DNA of 64,000 nucleotides from Virgibacillus ndiopensis (GTDB taxonomy: Bacteria; Bacillota; Bacilli; Bacillales; Amphibacillaceae): positions 310,001 through 374,000 of the forward strand of contig NZ_FZMZ01000005.1 in NCBI RefSeq assembly GCF_900187325.1, in the 5' to 3' direction. A program made the position numbers and the translations under genes. The notes beneath the pieces were generated by a model, which was not told the DNA's origin, did not search any database, and worked only from the letters and a program-made list of their open reading frames with translations. This document shows positions 10,175 through 19,593 of the stretch, piece by piece (position 1 is the first letter of the stretch; each line of letters opens with the position of its first letter).

Positions 10175-10813
10175 ATGGAAATTAATACAGGTTTTTCGAT
10201 TGTACAATTAGAAGTGTTACGCGAAATCGGTAATATTGGAGCTGGAAATGCAGCTACCTCTATGTCGCAATTGATTAATAAGAAGGTAGATATGCAAGTC
10301 CCATCTGTTCATGTTGTGCTTTTTGACGAAGTGATGGAAATGTTAGGCGGCCCAGAAAAGCTGATTGTTGCTCTATATATTCGAATTCAGGGAGAAGCTC
10401 CTGGGTCAGTGTATTTTATCTTAACAAAAGAGGAAGCAGAATTCTTGGTCAGGCACCTAACAGATGAAACAGAATTTAAGCTTTTGGATAATAAACCACC
10501 AAGTGAACTAGCAATCTCTGCATTACATGAGATTGGAAATATACTCGCTGGCTCCTATCTTTCTGCTTTATCCGATTTCACGGGTATTAAGATGCAACCT
10601 TCTGTACCTTCATTAAGTGTTGATATGGCTGGTGCGATTATAACTGTTGGTTTGTTGGAACTTTCACATGTAACAGATTATGCTATTGTCATTGACACAA
10701 AAATAAATGAACAAACGGGTAGTAGTGGCATTCACGGTCATTTTTTACTATTGCCTGATCCAGAATCAGTTCCGAAAATATTCTCAAGTTTAGGAATCAA
10801 CGATCATGAATGA
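10175..10813 (+). CDS. cheC: CheY-P phosphatase CheC
   Basis: CheC dephosphorylates CheY-P and binds CheD in the Bacillus adaptation system. Its 212 residues hold both copies of the CheC/FliY phosphatase motif: EIGNIGAGNAA near residue 16 and EIGNILAGSY near residue 116, each keeping the Glu and Asn used in catalysis. The ATG is five bases after the cheW stop. The last codons overlap the cheD start by eight bases, which fits the joint function of CheC and CheD. Confidence 0.95.
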   Translation: MEINTGFSIVQLEVLREIGNIGAGNAATSMSQLINKKVDMQVPSVHVVLFDEVMEMLGGPEKLIVALYIRIQGEAPGSVYFILTKEEAEFLVRHLTDETEFKLLDNKPPSELAISALHEIGNILAGSYLSALSDFTGIKMQPSVPSLSVDMAGAIITVGLLELSHVTDYAIVIDTKINEQTGSSGIHGHFLLLPDPESVPKIFSSLGINDHE

Positions 10814-11300
10814 TACACAAACAGTCATCAAAGTAGGAATTGCAGATTTAAAGATTGTAACAGCACCTGATACTATACGCACTTCGGGACTAGGTTCATG
10901 TGTGGGGACAGTTATTTATGATTTACCTAAAAAAATAGCGGGACTTGCCCATGTCATGCTGCCAGATTCCAGTTTAGCTAAACAACCAACGATTAATAAT
11001 TACAAATATGCAGATACTGCTATTGATAGTTTAGTAGAATTGTTACTAAAAAATGGAGCAAGAACACATGCATTACAAGCTAAACTTGCCGGAGGTGCAC
11101 AGATGTTTCAATTATCTTCTTTAGATACGATGCGAATTGGACCTCGAAACGTTGAAGCGGTGCAACAAAAACTCGAAGACCATCAAATCTCTATTGTTTC
11201 ATTGGATGTTGGTGGAAATTGTGGCAGAACGATTGAGTTTGACCCAAATACGGGTAAACTTAAAATACGTACAGTTAATAAAGGGGAAGCAATTATTTGA
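10806..11300 (+). CDS. cheD: Chemoreceptor glutamine deamidase CheD
   Basis: CheD deamidates receptor glutamines and binds CheC. Its 164 residues carry the catalytic Cys in GLGSCVG (about residue 32), the His in GLAHVMLP (about residue 47) and a Thr/Ser-rich active-site segment. The ATG at 10806 lies inside the end of cheC, so translation is probably coupled. Further downstream, an AAAGGAGGAG site serves sigD. Identity is supported by both the catalytic motifs and the cheC-cheD-sigD order. Confidence 0.95.
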   Translation: MNDTQTVIKVGIADLKIVTAPDTIRTSGLGSCVGTVIYDLPKKIAGLAHVMLPDSSLAKQPTINNYKYADTAIDSLVELLLKNGARTHALQAKLAGGAQMFQLSSLDTMRIGPRNVEAVQQKLEDHQISIVSLDVGGNCGRTIEFDPNTGKLKIRTVNKGEAII

Positions 11301-11318
11301 AAAGGAGGAGTGAATTAA

Positions 11319-12101
11319 ATGACAACTAAAAAGTCTCCTCTTGAACAAAAATTATGGGATAATTGGCTTCAAAACAGGGATAATGAAGCTGCTAATGAGC
11401 TTATTCAAAATTATATGTACCTGGTAAGCTTCCATGTAGAAAGAATTGCCAGCCATTTACCTAGTAATGTTAATAAAGACGATTTAAAAAGCTTTGGTTT
11501 AATGGGGTTATTCGATGCATTAAATAAATTTGAACCTAGTCGTGATTTAAAGTTTGATACATATGCTTCATTTCGTATTCGCGGTGCTATTATCGATGGA
11601 TTACGAAAAGAAGATTGGCTGCCGCGCTCAATTAGGGAGAAAACAAAAAAGATTGAGCAGGTATCACAGGACCTTGAACAACTATATCAACGAGCACCCA
11701 GTGCAGAAGAAATTGCTCAAAAATTAGATATACCTGCTAAAGAAGTTGAAACGCTTATAAAAGACACACTTTTTGCAAATGTATTGTCAATCGAAGAAAA
11801 ACCTAAAGATAATTCAAGTGAGCATAAGGAAGGTATCGGATATACGATTCCTGATGAGACTTCTATATTACCTGATGAACATTTGGTGAAATTAGAAATA
11901 AGTAAGGAACTAGCGGAAGGGATAAAAACGTTAAAGGAAAATGAACAGTTGGTAATTAGTTTGTTTTACCATAAAGAATTAACACTTACTGAAATAGGAC
12001 AAGTATTAGGATTAACGACGTCTAGGATTTCACAAATTCATAGAAAAGCCATTTTCAAGCTACGTAATACATTGCAAAAAATTAAAGATAATGCAGTTTA
12101 A
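11319..12101 (+). CDS. sigD: Flagellar sigma factor SigD (sigma-28)
   Basis: SigD is the RNA polymerase sigma factor for late flagellar, chemotaxis and autolysin genes. It has 260 residues. Region 2 includes DLKSFGLMGLFDAL and FDTYASFRIRGAIIDG. Region 3 follows with EIAQKL. Region 4 ends in a helix-turn-helix with LTLTEIGQVLGLTTSRISQIH. The spacing from cheD is 18 bases with a near-perfect AAAGGAGGAG site. Being last but three in the fla/che transcript exposes it to any premature termination, a known control point in B. subtilis. Confidence 0.96.
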   Translation: MTTKKSPLEQKLWDNWLQNRDNEAANELIQNYMYLVSFHVERIASHLPSNVNKDDLKSFGLMGLFDALNKFEPSRDLKFDTYASFRIRGAIIDGLRKEDWLPRSIREKTKKIEQVSQDLEQLYQRAPSAEEIAQKLDIPAKEVETLIKDTLFANVLSIEEKPKDNSSEHKEGIGYTIPDETSILPDEHLVKLEISKELAEGIKTLKENEQLVISLFYHKELTLTEIGQVLGLTTSRISQIHRKAIFKLRNTLQKIKDNAV

Positions 12102-12134
12102 AGTTGGAAATTTTGGTGGAGGTGTTTAGGTGAA

Positions 12135-13502
12135 GTGGATCGCATACAGGATTACTTTTATATACAAACATCGCACGATTGTATGATAGCTAGTTTACAT
12201 TGTTCAGATCAGTACGAAGAAATGGGTATGTTTATTGACGAACAAGCTATTATCTATTATTTAAAAGAAAACAATATTGTGTTTGGAATAGATTATGGGT
12301 CATTGCAACAGGTTATTTCTGCTAAAGACAAAAATGATTTTCCAATAATCGTTGCTCAAGGATTACATGTTGAAAATGGGAACGATGGTTATATCACGTA
12401 TGAATTAAACTTTAGCTCTGAAATATCGAAATCACCTAATTGGAATTTTCGTGATATTATGCGTATTCCATCAGTTCATACTGGACAAAAGATTGCAACT
12501 GTTACCATGCCGACAGCTGGAAAGAATGGAACCGATGTCAATGGAAATGCCATACAAGCACTTCCTGGTAAACCAGTACAAATAAAAGCAGGGAAAAACG
12601 TTGTATATCATGAAAAAGAGCATTCCTTTTATGCTGCTTCTGAAGGTCAAGTAAGCACAAATGAGCGATACATAGAGATTCATAAGGTTTTCAAAGTGAA
12701 CGAAAGTCTTTCCATGAAGAATGGAAACTTGGACTTCGTCGGTTCCATCATTATTCATGGAGATGTTCCGACAGGCTATACGGTAAAGGCTAAGGGAGAC
12801 ATTAAAGTATTTGGCATGGTAGAAGCGGCAACTATTATTGCAGGAGGCTCGATCTTTATTTCAGAAGGCTTAGCGGGTCTGCAAAAAGGTTATATTAAGG
12901 CTGGAGAAAATATCCATATTGGTAATATCAACCAAGGTTTTGCCTATGCTGGAAATGACTTATTTGTAGAAAGTTCAATTCTACATAGTGAATGTACAGC
13001 AAAGAACAATGTATACTGCCAAAAAGGAAATATAATTGGTGGTACTCTTTCAGTAGGAATTTCCGTTGAGGCAAAGGATATTGGTAATCGTATGAGTACA
13101 CAGACGGAAATAGTTTTTGGGATGAATAAAATAATCAAAGAAAAAGAAAAACAATTAGTAGCTAAAAAAGAGGAATTAGAAGATACTTTAAAGAAATTAA
13201 CTGTAATCGGCAAAAAAGTAGAATCAGAATTAGATCAGAACAATCCAAAAACACGAATAACATTACTAAGACAACGCAATTCCTACAAAAAAACTGCCGA
13301 TCAATTAGCAGATATAGATGGAATGTTAACACAGCTTAATTCATATTTAGGTAGTGAAAAGGAAGCAAAGCTTGTTGCTAATGGGCATCTTTATCCTAAT
13401 GTTATGGTTACTTTTGGAAAGTACAAACGAAAAATAGATACTGCATATAAACATGTTCAAATGAATCTAGATCAAAATGAAATTACAGTCCAGGCGCTTT
13501 AA
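12135..13502 (+). CDS. DUF342/FapA-family protein in the flagellar operon
   Basis: This 455-residue protein belongs to the DUF342 family, which includes proteins called FapA (flagellar assembly protein A) in Vibrio. An N-terminal domain (about 1-110) is followed by a Gly-rich repetitive stretch (about 130-320) with many short beta segments such as IIIHGDVPTGYTVKAKGDI and VFGMVEAATIIAGGSIFI, suggesting a bactofilin-like beta helix. A charged coiled coil covers about 325-425. The GTG start at 12135 is preceded by GGAGGTG at 12118-12124. The gene lies between sigD and swrB, where B. subtilis has nothing, so a motility role is an inference from position. Confidence 0.8.
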   Translation: MDRIQDYFYIQTSHDCMIASLHCSDQYEEMGMFIDEQAIIYYLKENNIVFGIDYGSLQQVISAKDKNDFPIIVAQGLHVENGNDGYITYELNFSSEISKSPNWNFRDIMRIPSVHTGQKIATVTMPTAGKNGTDVNGNAIQALPGKPVQIKAGKNVVYHEKEHSFYAASEGQVSTNERYIEIHKVFKVNESLSMKNGNLDFVGSIIIHGDVPTGYTVKAKGDIKVFGMVEAATIIAGGSIFISEGLAGLQKGYIKAGENIHIGNINQGFAYAGNDLFVESSILHSECTAKNNVYCQKGNIIGGTLSVGISVEAKDIGNRMSTQTEIVFGMNKIIKEKEKQLVAKKEELEDTLKKLTVIGKKVESELDQNNPKTRITLLRQRNSYKKTADQLADIDGMLTQLNSYLGSEKEAKLVANGHLYPNVMVTFGKYKRKIDTAYKHVQMNLDQNEITVQAL

Positions 13503-13532
13503 ATTTCAATAATTTTGAAGGAAGTGATCTTG

Positions 13533-13835
13533 ATGAGCTGGAAGTCAATCGAGATGCAAGTGGCACTTCCGCGAACGAAAGATGCAGGAAAACTCCAAGA
13601 ACAAATGTTGAAGCAAGGTCAACATATACAAGAGTCGATTGCGGATAGTCAATTGAAGCAGGCTGAACAAAAACGGAAGCGTGTAAATGAGTTTGAAAAG
13701 ATTAATGACGTGATAATTAAGCGCGAACGTGATAATTCAAGTCAATCCTCAAAAGACCAGCAACAGGAAAATGAATCAGACGAAGAAAAGTTAGAACACC
13801 CTTATTTAGGTAAAAAAATTGATTTTAGTGGATAG
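13533..13835 (+). CDS. Unknown 100-residue charged protein
   Basis: I do not recognise this gene beyond its position. The protein is soluble, without signal peptide or membrane helix. Residues 1-45 are probably helical and Gln/Lys-rich. Residues 65-90 are very acidic and Ser/Gln-rich, and the C terminus is HPYLGKKIDFSG. I chose ATG 13533 because GAAGGAAGTG at 13517-13526 is correctly spaced; a TTG at 13515 would add six residues but overlaps that site. The gene ends just before the next start, with that gene's ribosome binding site overlapping its stop. Translational linkage to the swrB-like gene suggests a motility-related role, but this is inference. Confidence 0.75.
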   Translation: MSWKSIEMQVALPRTKDAGKLQEQMLKQGQHIQESIADSQLKQAEQKRKRVNEFEKINDVIIKRERDNSSQSSKDQQQENESDEEKLEHPYLGKKIDFSG

Positions 13836-13845
13836 AAGGGATCGT

Positions 13846-14310
13846 ATGACAGCATTTATATTTTTGATTAGCTTTTTATTACATATTATTGCACTTGCTG
13901 CAATCGCACAGCTACTTAAACAAATAAAGCAATTGAAACAACGTACCCATTCAGAAGATGTAATCGAACTTCTGGAAGCCTATTTGCAAGAAATAAAAGA
14001 AGAGAATAGAATACTTGAAGAAAAGTTACATAACAACAGTTTACAAAAAAAACGGCAAACAGTGGATGAGGTGGCACAAGAAAAATCTGTTGATCACCAA
14101 AAGAATCCCAAAACAGATGATTCTGAAAAAGATTATAAAGTACTTGATATCGAAGCAGATGACACCTCTGAAACATCGCTACAAGCGAGGATACTGCAAC
14201 TTCACGCACAAGGCTTATCAACTGAAACAATTGCTAAAGAACTTAACTGTGGTAAAACGGAAACAGAGCTTATAATAAAATTACATAATAAAAACGATAA
14301 TAAGGCTTGA
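13846..14310 (+). CDS. swrB: SwrB-like membrane-anchored coiled-coil protein
   Basis: The protein has 154 residues. It has one N-terminal membrane helix (about residues 3-23), a Lys/Gln/Glu-rich coiled coil to about residue 75, an acidic middle, and a small C-terminal helix-turn-helix-like segment with LHAQGLSTETIAKELNCG. This layout and the place after sigD and before rpsB match SwrB (YlxL), which promotes assembly of the flagellar export gate in B. subtilis. I placed the start at ATG 13846, five bases after AAGGG; an upstream TTG at 13819 would add nine unsupported residues. Sequence conservation in this family is low, so the name rests largely on layout and position. Confidence 0.72.
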   Translation: MTAFIFLISFLLHIIALAAIAQLLKQIKQLKQRTHSEDVIELLEAYLQEIKEENRILEEKLHNNSLQKKRQTVDEVAQEKSVDHQKNPKTDDSEKDYKVLDIEADDTSETSLQARILQLHAQGLSTETIAKELNCGKTETELIIKLHNKNDNKA

Positions 14311-14335
14311 TTGCAGAGAATCCTTATGATATATT
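14307..14335 (+). promoter_or_regulatory. Candidate sigma-A promoter for rpsB
   Basis: TTGATT at 14307-14312 is followed by a 17-base spacer and TATATT at 14330-14335. It overlaps the stop of the swrB-like gene and leaves a leader of about 140 bases before rpsB. I see no strong terminator between swrB and this promoter, so read-through from the flagellar operon is possible. The leader has no hairpin I would call a known S2-binding element. Confidence 0.5.
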
Positions 14336-14483
14336 TATTTTTGGTGTAAATACTATGTTCATCATATGAGCAAGTTTAATCACACACGTTTGTTGATTTG
14401 TACAAAGGGTGCCATAAATGATTATGGTCTTTATGCGAAAATGATTCAAACGGAGGAAAAAAACCAAACAGGAGGAATTTATT

Positions 14484-15227
14484 ATGTCAGTAATTTCTAT
14501 GAAGCAATTACTAGAAGCTGGTGTACATTTCGGACACCAGACACGCCGTTGGAACCCTAAGATGAAAAAATATATTTTCACAGAGCGTAACGGCATTTAC
14601 ATCATTGACCTTCAAAAAACAGTTAAAAAGGTTGATGAAGCATACAAATATGTGAGAGATATTGCAGCCGATGGAGGCACAATTCTTTTCGTAGGTACTA
14701 AAAAACAAGCACAGGATTCAGTGCGTGATGAAGCAACACGTTCTGGTATGTACTATGTTAACCAACGTTGGTTAGGTGGTACATTAACAAACTTCCAAAC
14801 AATCCGTAAACGTATCAACCGTCTTAAAGACATTGAACGTATGGAGGAAGATGGTACATTTGAAGTACTTCCTAAAAAAGAGGTTGTTGGATTATTGAAA
14901 GAAAAAGATCGTCTAGTGAAATTTTTAGGCGGAATCAAAGAAATGAAAAAACTACCAGATGCTTTGTTTGTAATTGATCCTCGTAAAGAGCGTATCGCTA
15001 TTGCAGAAGCACATAAGTTAAACATTCCAATTATCGGAATCGTTGATACAAACTGTGATCCAGACGAAATCGATTACGTTATCCCAGCTAACGATGATGC
15101 AATTCGTGCTGTTAAACTTCTTACTTCAAAAATGGCAGATGCTATTTTAGAAGTAAAACAAGGTGAAGAAACTGAAGAAGTTGCAACAGAAGAAGTTGCC
15201 GAAGAAAAAGCGGAAACACAAGCATAA
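14484..15227 (+). CDS. rpsB: 30S ribosomal protein S2
   Basis: S2 is a late-assembling protein of the small ribosomal subunit, binding near h26 and recruiting S1 in some bacteria. It has 247 residues, the usual length. The opening [19 protein letters not shown] and the [12 protein letters not shown] segment are typical. The C-terminal tail is unusually Glu-rich (about residues 228-247, alternating EE, VATEE and AEEKAE). The ATG at 14484 follows ACAGGAGGAA. An intrinsic terminator-like hairpin separates it from tsf. Confidence 0.97.
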   Translation: MSVISMKQLLEAGVHFGHQTRRWNPKMKKYIFTERNGIYIIDLQKTVKKVDEAYKYVRDIAADGGTILFVGTKKQAQDSVRDEATRSGMYYVNQRWLGGTLTNFQTIRKRINRLKDIERMEEDGTFEVLPKKEVVGLLKEKDRLVKFLGGIKEMKKLPDALFVIDPRKERIAIAEAHKLNIPIIGIVDTNCDPDEIDYVIPANDDAIRAVKLLTSKMADAILEVKQGEETEEVATEEVAEEKAETQA

Positions 15228-15245
15228 GTTTTAAAGAAAAGGTCA

Positions 15246-15281
15246 GGTGATAAGGGGATAAGCCTTTTATCACCTTTTTTT
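15246..15281 (+). terminator. Intrinsic terminator between rpsB and tsf
   Basis: GGTGATAA at 15246-15253 pairs with TTATCACC at 15267-15274, extended inward by G-U pairs, and is followed by a run of seven T. It falls in the 98-base gap between two genes usually co-transcribed, so it probably attenuates read-through and lowers tsf relative to rpsB. No clear new promoter is seen before tsf. Confidence 0.85.
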
Positions 15282-15325
15282 AAGAAGCAAACAAACATAA
15301 TAGCTAATAATAAGGAGGATGTACA

Positions 15326-16210
15326 ATGGCAATTACTGCAAAAATGGTTAAAGAACTTCGTGAGAAAACAGGTGCAGGTATGATGGATTGTAAAAAAGCA
15401 CTTCAAGAAACTGATGGTGATCTTGAAAAAGCAGTTGATTTCCTACGTGAAAAAGGAATGGCTAAAGCTGCGAAAAAAGCTGATCGTATTGCTGCAGAAG
15501 GTTCAACCTACATTGAGGTTTCAGGTAATACTGCTGCACTTTTAGAAGTAAACTGTGAAACTGATTTTGTTACGAAAAATGATACATTTAAACAATTACT
15601 AACTGAATTAGGAAAACATATTGTTGATCTACAACCTTCAAACGTTGAAGAAATGTTACAACAAAAGCTTCACAGTGACGGAGACACAGTGGAAACATAC
15701 ATCAATTCTGTAATCGCAAAAATTGGTGAAAAAATTTCACTTCGTCGTTTTGAAGTATTATCAAAAACAGATAATGACTCTTTTGGTGCATATCTTCACA
15801 TGGGTGGCCGAATTGGTGTGTTATCATTGCTTGAAGGTACAACTGATGAAGAAGTTGCGAAAGACATTGCAATGCATGCAGCTGCAGTTAACCCTCGTTA
15901 TGTTTCACGCGATGAAGTAGCAGAAGATGAAGTAAAACGTGAACGTGAAGTATTAACCACACAAGCGTTAAATGAAGGAAAACCTGAAAAAATTGTTGAA
16001 AAAATGGTTGAAGGCCGTCTTGGTAAATTCTTTGAAGAAATTTGTTTATTAGAGCAAAACTTTGTCAAAGATCCAGACCAAAAAGTGAAAAAATACGTAG
16101 CTGATAAAGGAGCTACTGTCAAAGCGTTCGTTCGTTATGAAGTTGGCGAAGGAATGGAAAAACGCGAAGAAAACTTTGCAGAAGAAGTTATGAGCCAAAT
16201 TAAAAAATAG
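15326..16210 (+). CDS. tsf: Elongation factor Ts
   Basis: EF-Ts exchanges GDP for GTP on EF-Tu. The 294 residues include the N-terminal UBA-like helices ([19 protein letters not shown], about 7-25) and the EF-Tu contact motif [10 protein letters not shown] near residue 77. The start at 15326 follows AAGGAGGATG. The neighbours rpsB and pyrH are the standard ones. A weak hairpin follows the stop. Confidence 0.97.
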   Translation: MAITAKMVKELREKTGAGMMDCKKALQETDGDLEKAVDFLREKGMAKAAKKADRIAAEGSTYIEVSGNTAALLEVNCETDFVTKNDTFKQLLTELGKHIVDLQPSNVEEMLQQKLHSDGDTVETYINSVIAKIGEKISLRRFEVLSKTDNDSFGAYLHMGGRIGVLSLLEGTTDEEVAKDIAMHAAAVNPRYVSRDEVAEDEVKREREVLTTQALNEGKPEKIVEKMVEGRLGKFFEEICLLEQNFVKDPDQKVKKYVADKGATVKAFVRYEVGEGMEKREENFAEEVMSQIKK

Positions 16211-16223
16211 TACAAGCTGAATT

Positions 16224-16246
16224 AGGGGACACGCGTGTTGTTCCCT
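16224..16246 (+). terminator. Weak hairpin after tsf
   Basis: AGGGGACA at 16224-16231 pairs with TGTTCCCT at 16239-16246 (one G-U) around a seven-base loop. The downstream sequence is ATTTCTCT rather than a clean T run, so termination would be partial. Confidence 0.5.
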
Positions 16247-16321
16247 ATTTCTCTACAACTTGAGTATCGTTATTTGTATTTACTAGCAAGAAAAACAATC
16301 TAAATTTCTATGGAGGTTATT

Positions 16322-17044
16322 ATGACAGCAGCTCGTTACCGTAGAATTGTGTTAAAATTAAGTGGTGAAGCTCTAAGTGGAAAACAAGGCTATGGAATAG
16401 AACCCACAGTTATCCAATCTATCGCGGCACAAGTTAAAGATGTAGCAGAATTAGGTGTAGAAGTAGCCGTTGTTGTAGGTGGAGGAAATATATGGCGCGG
16501 AAAAGTTGGTAGTGAAATGGGTATGGATCGTGCTAATGCTGACTATATGGGAATGTTAGCTACGATAATGAATTCTCTAGCACTGCAGGATAGTTTAGAG
16601 AATATCGGTATTCCGACACGTGTACAAACTTCAATTGAAATGCGTCAAGTTGCTGAACCTTACATAAGGAGAAAAGCAATTCGTCATTTAGAGAAAAAGC
16701 GTGTTGTCATTTTCGCCGCTGGTACAGGTAATCCATATTTTTCAACAGATACAACCGCTGCATTACGTGCTGCAGAAATTGAAGCAGAAGTTATTTTAAT
16801 GGCTAAAAATAATGTTGACGGTGTATACACAGACGATCCAAAAGTTAACAAAGAAGCGCAAAAGTATGAAAATTTATCCTACATGGATATGTTAAATGAA
16901 GGTTTAGGGGTAATGGATTCAACTGCATCCTCACTATGTATGGATAATGATATCCCGTTAATTGTATTTTCAATTACGGAAGAAGGAAATATTAAAAGGG
17001 TTGTTCAAGGTGAAACAATCGGAACAACGATAAGGGGGAAATAA
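16322..17044 (+). CDS. pyrH: UMP kinase
   Basis: This hexameric bacterial UMP kinase of the amino acid kinase family makes UDP from UMP and ATP. With ATG at 16322 it has 240 residues, exactly the usual length. The upstream TGGAGGTTAT supports this start over an ATG at 16310. Visible motifs are LKLSGEAL near the N terminus, the glycine loop [11 protein letters not shown] (about residues 50-60), and the ATP-binding DGVYTDDP (about 160-167). It is followed two bases later by frr. Confidence 0.97.
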   Translation: MTAARYRRIVLKLSGEALSGKQGYGIEPTVIQSIAAQVKDVAELGVEVAVVVGGGNIWRGKVGSEMGMDRANADYMGMLATIMNSLALQDSLENIGIPTRVQTSIEMRQVAEPYIRRKAIRHLEKKRVVIFAAGTGNPYFSTDTTAALRAAEIEAEVILMAKNNVDGVYTDDPKVNKEAQKYENLSYMDMLNEGLGVMDSTASSLCMDNDIPLIVFSITEEGNIKRVVQGETIGTTIRGK

Positions 17045-17046
17045 AA

Positions 17047-17604
17047 TTGTCAGAAGCTATTATGAATCAAACACGTGATAAGATGAAACAGGCTGTTCAA
17101 GCTTTTTCTAAGAGTTTGGCTACCATTCGAGCTGGTCGGGCAAATCCTTCATTGTTAGATAGTATTTATGTTGACTATTATGGTGCATCTACACCACTAA
17201 ATCAGTTAGCTACAATCTCTGCACCCGAGGCAAGACTACTGGTTATCTCGCCTTTTGATAAATCAGCTGTAGGTGATGTTGAAAAAGCAATTCAAAAAGC
17301 TGATTTAGGGTTATCACCATCGAATGACGGTCAAGTTATTCGTATTAATATCCCTGCATTAACAGAAGAGCGTCGTAAAGAACTAGTTAAAGTAGTAGGT
17401 AAATATGCTGAAGAAGCTCGTGTTCAAGTTCGAAACATTCGCCGCGATGGTAACGATCAATTGAAAAAGTCTGAAAAAAATGGTGATCTAACGGAAGACG
17501 AACTACGTAACTTACAAGACGATGTTCAAAAAGAAACAGACAACAATATCGCTGACATTGATAAACTAGCTAAAAATAAAGAAAAAGAAATTATGGAAGT
17601 TTAA
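17047..17604 (+). CDS. frr: Ribosome recycling factor
   Basis: RRF splits post-termination ribosomes together with EF-G. It has 185 residues, the usual length, with the [19 protein letters not shown] domain II segment and the [13 protein letters not shown] helix that contacts 23S rRNA. The start is TTG at 17047 behind AAGGGGGA at 17033-17040. It is the last gene before two successive terminators. Confidence 0.96.
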   Translation: MSEAIMNQTRDKMKQAVQAFSKSLATIRAGRANPSLLDSIYVDYYGASTPLNQLATISAPEARLLVISPFDKSAVGDVEKAIQKADLGLSPSNDGQVIRINIPALTEERRKELVKVVGKYAEEARVQVRNIRRDGNDQLKKSEKNGDLTEDELRNLQDDVQKETDNNIADIDKLAKNKEKEIMEV

Positions 17605-17619
17605 CAAATAATTGGTAGA

Positions 17620-17665
17620 AAAACGTAGTTATTATAGGTACTATTGATAATAGTAACGTTTTTTA
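17620..17665 (+). terminator. Terminator after frr (first)
   Basis: An AT-rich stem of 16 pairs (17620-17635 with 17647-17662, one A-A mismatch and two G-U pairs) starts AAAACGT and closes ACGTTTT, followed by more T. It lies 16 bases after the frr stop and is the likely end of the rpsB-tsf-pyrH-frr transcript. Confidence 0.75.
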
Positions 17666-17720
17666 TACACTATATACCTTGAAATTTTTATCCTTTCATT
17701 AAGAAGAAATAAGAAGCATC

Positions 17721-17750
17721 AGCCCTCTTGTTTAAGGGGGCTTTTGTTTT
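17721..17750 (+). terminator. Terminator after frr (second)
   Basis: AGCCCTCTT at 17721-17729 pairs with AAGGGGGCT at 17734-17742 around a four-base loop and is followed by TTTGTTTT. The rest of the 304-base gap up to uppS is AT-rich. The only promoter-like signal I see there is weak: TAGTCA at 17806-17811, 17 bases before TATAGT at 17829-17834. Confidence 0.85.
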
Positions 17751-17908
17751 CTATAAATAATCTTTATAATAAATAATGAATTATCGTGTAATATGAGAAT
17801 CATTTTAGTCATACGATTGATTACTCATTATAGTCATAAAGTTCTTTATTCCTTCATATTGATTAGAGTTGAAAGGGTAAGATAATCAACCGTATTCGGA
17901 GGCAAATT

Positions 17909-18679
17909 ATGTCATTAAGACTTCCTTTTTTCAAAAATAAACAATCTGATAGCAGCAATGAGCAATGTGAAATTGAAGTGCAAAACGTGCCGAAACATGT
18001 TGCTATCATCATGGACGGCAATGGACGGTGGGCAAAAAAACGCGGACTTCCAAGAATTGCAGGACATAAGGAAGGTATGAACGTTGTAAAAGAAACAGTG
18101 AGAACTGCAACAAAATACAACGTGGAAATTCTTACGTTATATGCCTTTTCTACAGAAAATTGGAAAAGACCAAAATCGGAAGTTGAGTTTTTAATGAAGC
18201 TTCCCAAAGAATTTTTACATACATTTTTACCAGAACTTATTGAAAAGAATGTTAGGATTGAAACAATTGGTGATTTTGACGCACTACCTGAACATACAAA
18301 AGAAGCAATTCAATATGCAAAAGAAAAAACGAAAGAGAATAATGGATTATTATTAAATTTTGCTTTAAACTATGGTAGTAGATTTGAAATTATACAAGCG
18401 ATAAAACAAATAATGACAGATATAGATGGGGAAAAGATATCAATTGATAAATTGGATGAAACAACGTTTTCTGAATATCTGTATACTACTGGCTTAACAG
18501 ATCCGGATTTATTGATTCGTACAAGCGGTGAACAACGTTTGAGCAATTTTCTTCTATGGCAAGTTGCTTATTCTGAATTTTGGTTTACCGATGTGTTATG
18601 GCCGGATTTCAATGAGGAGATCTTTCACAAAGCCCTCCAGGATTATCAGCAGCGTAAACGACGTTATGGAGGTATTTAA
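17909..18679 (+). CDS. uppS: Undecaprenyl diphosphate synthase
   Basis: UppS is a cis-prenyltransferase adding isopentenyl diphosphate units to farnesyl diphosphate to make the C55 lipid carrier for cell wall synthesis. Its 256 residues carry the catalytic Asp36 in IIMDGNGRWA and the conserved RIAGHKEGM. Near the C terminus DLLIRTSGEQRLSNFLLWQ and the YSEFWFTDVLWPDF segment are seen. The ATG follows CGGAGGCAAATT. It is 15 bases before cdsA. Confidence 0.97.
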   Translation: MSLRLPFFKNKQSDSSNEQCEIEVQNVPKHVAIIMDGNGRWAKKRGLPRIAGHKEGMNVVKETVRTATKYNVEILTLYAFSTENWKRPKSEVEFLMKLPKEFLHTFLPELIEKNVRIETIGDFDALPEHTKEAIQYAKEKTKENNGLLLNFALNYGSRFEIIQAIKQIMTDIDGEKISIDKLDETTFSEYLYTTGLTDPDLLIRTSGEQRLSNFLLWQVAYSEFWFTDVLWPDFNEEIFHKALQDYQQRKRRYGGI

Positions 18680-18694
18680 GGTGTTGAAACAAAG

Positions 18695-19492
18695 ATGAAG
18701 CAACGAATTCTGATAGCAATCCTAGCTTTAATTATATTTGTGCCTTTTGTAATTATAGGTGGTATTCCTTTTCAAATATTGGTTTATATAATGGCTACGT
18801 TAGGTTTAATTGAACTAATAAAAATGCGGGAGATTGGCAAGTATACAGTACCAGCACTCTTAGCTATTATACTGTTATGGATAATCCTAGGGAACTTTCA
18901 ACCTGATGATATTGTGCCGTATGTAGAGTTTACCAAATCAGAAGTAACGATGATATTTGTTATGTTATTATTAACATATACTGTATTAGTAAAAAATAAA
19001 TTTAATTTTGATGCAGCAGGATTTATCCTTCTTTCAACGATTTATGTTGGGATGGGATTTTATTATCTATTAGTTACACGTGAATATAATGGTTTAAACT
19101 ATATTTTTTACGTTTTATTAGTCATTTGGGGAACTGATACGGGGGCGTATTTCTTCGGACGAGCTTTTGGGAAGACGAAGTTGTGGCCAAAAATAAGTCC
19201 AAATAAGACAATTGAAGGTGCGCTTGGTGGTATATTGGTAGCATGCATTGTTGGTGTGCTTTTTCAATTTGCCTATCCATTAGAAGAATATTCAATGTTG
19301 ATAGTTATATTGGTAACGATACTGGTATCCATATTTGGTCAAATTGGTGATCTTGTTGAATCTGCCTTTAAACGCCATTATGGTGTAAAGGATTCTGGAA
19401 ATATATTACCTGGTCATGGTGGAATTTTAGATCGATTTGATAGTTTATTGTTTGTTTTACCATTATTGCATTTTATTCATTTTATACATTAA
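18695..19492 (+). CDS. cdsA: Phosphatidate cytidylyltransferase
   Basis: CdsA makes CDP-diacylglycerol from phosphatidic acid and CTP, the precursor that PgsA (encoded at 60300) uses. The 265 residues hold about eight membrane helices. The C-terminal CdsA signature GDLVESAFKRHYGVKDSG, ending in GGILDRFDS, is intact, as is SPNKTIEGALGG upstream. The ATG at 18695 has only a modest ribosome binding site (AAGGTG), so it may depend on coupling to uppS. The next gene here is rasP, not the usual dxr. Confidence 0.96.
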   Translation: MKQRILIAILALIIFVPFVIIGGIPFQILVYIMATLGLIELIKMREIGKYTVPALLAIILLWIILGNFQPDDIVPYVEFTKSEVTMIFVMLLLTYTVLVKNKFNFDAAGFILLSTIYVGMGFYYLLVTREYNGLNYIFYVLLVIWGTDTGAYFFGRAFGKTKLWPKISPNKTIEGALGGILVACIVGVLFQFAYPLEEYSMLIVILVTILVSIFGQIGDLVESAFKRHYGVKDSGNILPGHGGILDRFDSLLFVLPLLHFIHFIH

Positions 19493-19593
19493 TTTAACTC
19501 AATGTTAGATGAATGATTCTACAGTGTGGAACTCGATAAATTAAAATAGAAGAAAGTCTGTTTTCCTACATCGATTAAAGGAAGGTGCTTCTT

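Noticed and set aside
14336-14483. Structured S2 autoregulatory leader before rpsB
   Set aside because: The interval is AT-rich with no stable stem I can identify by eye.
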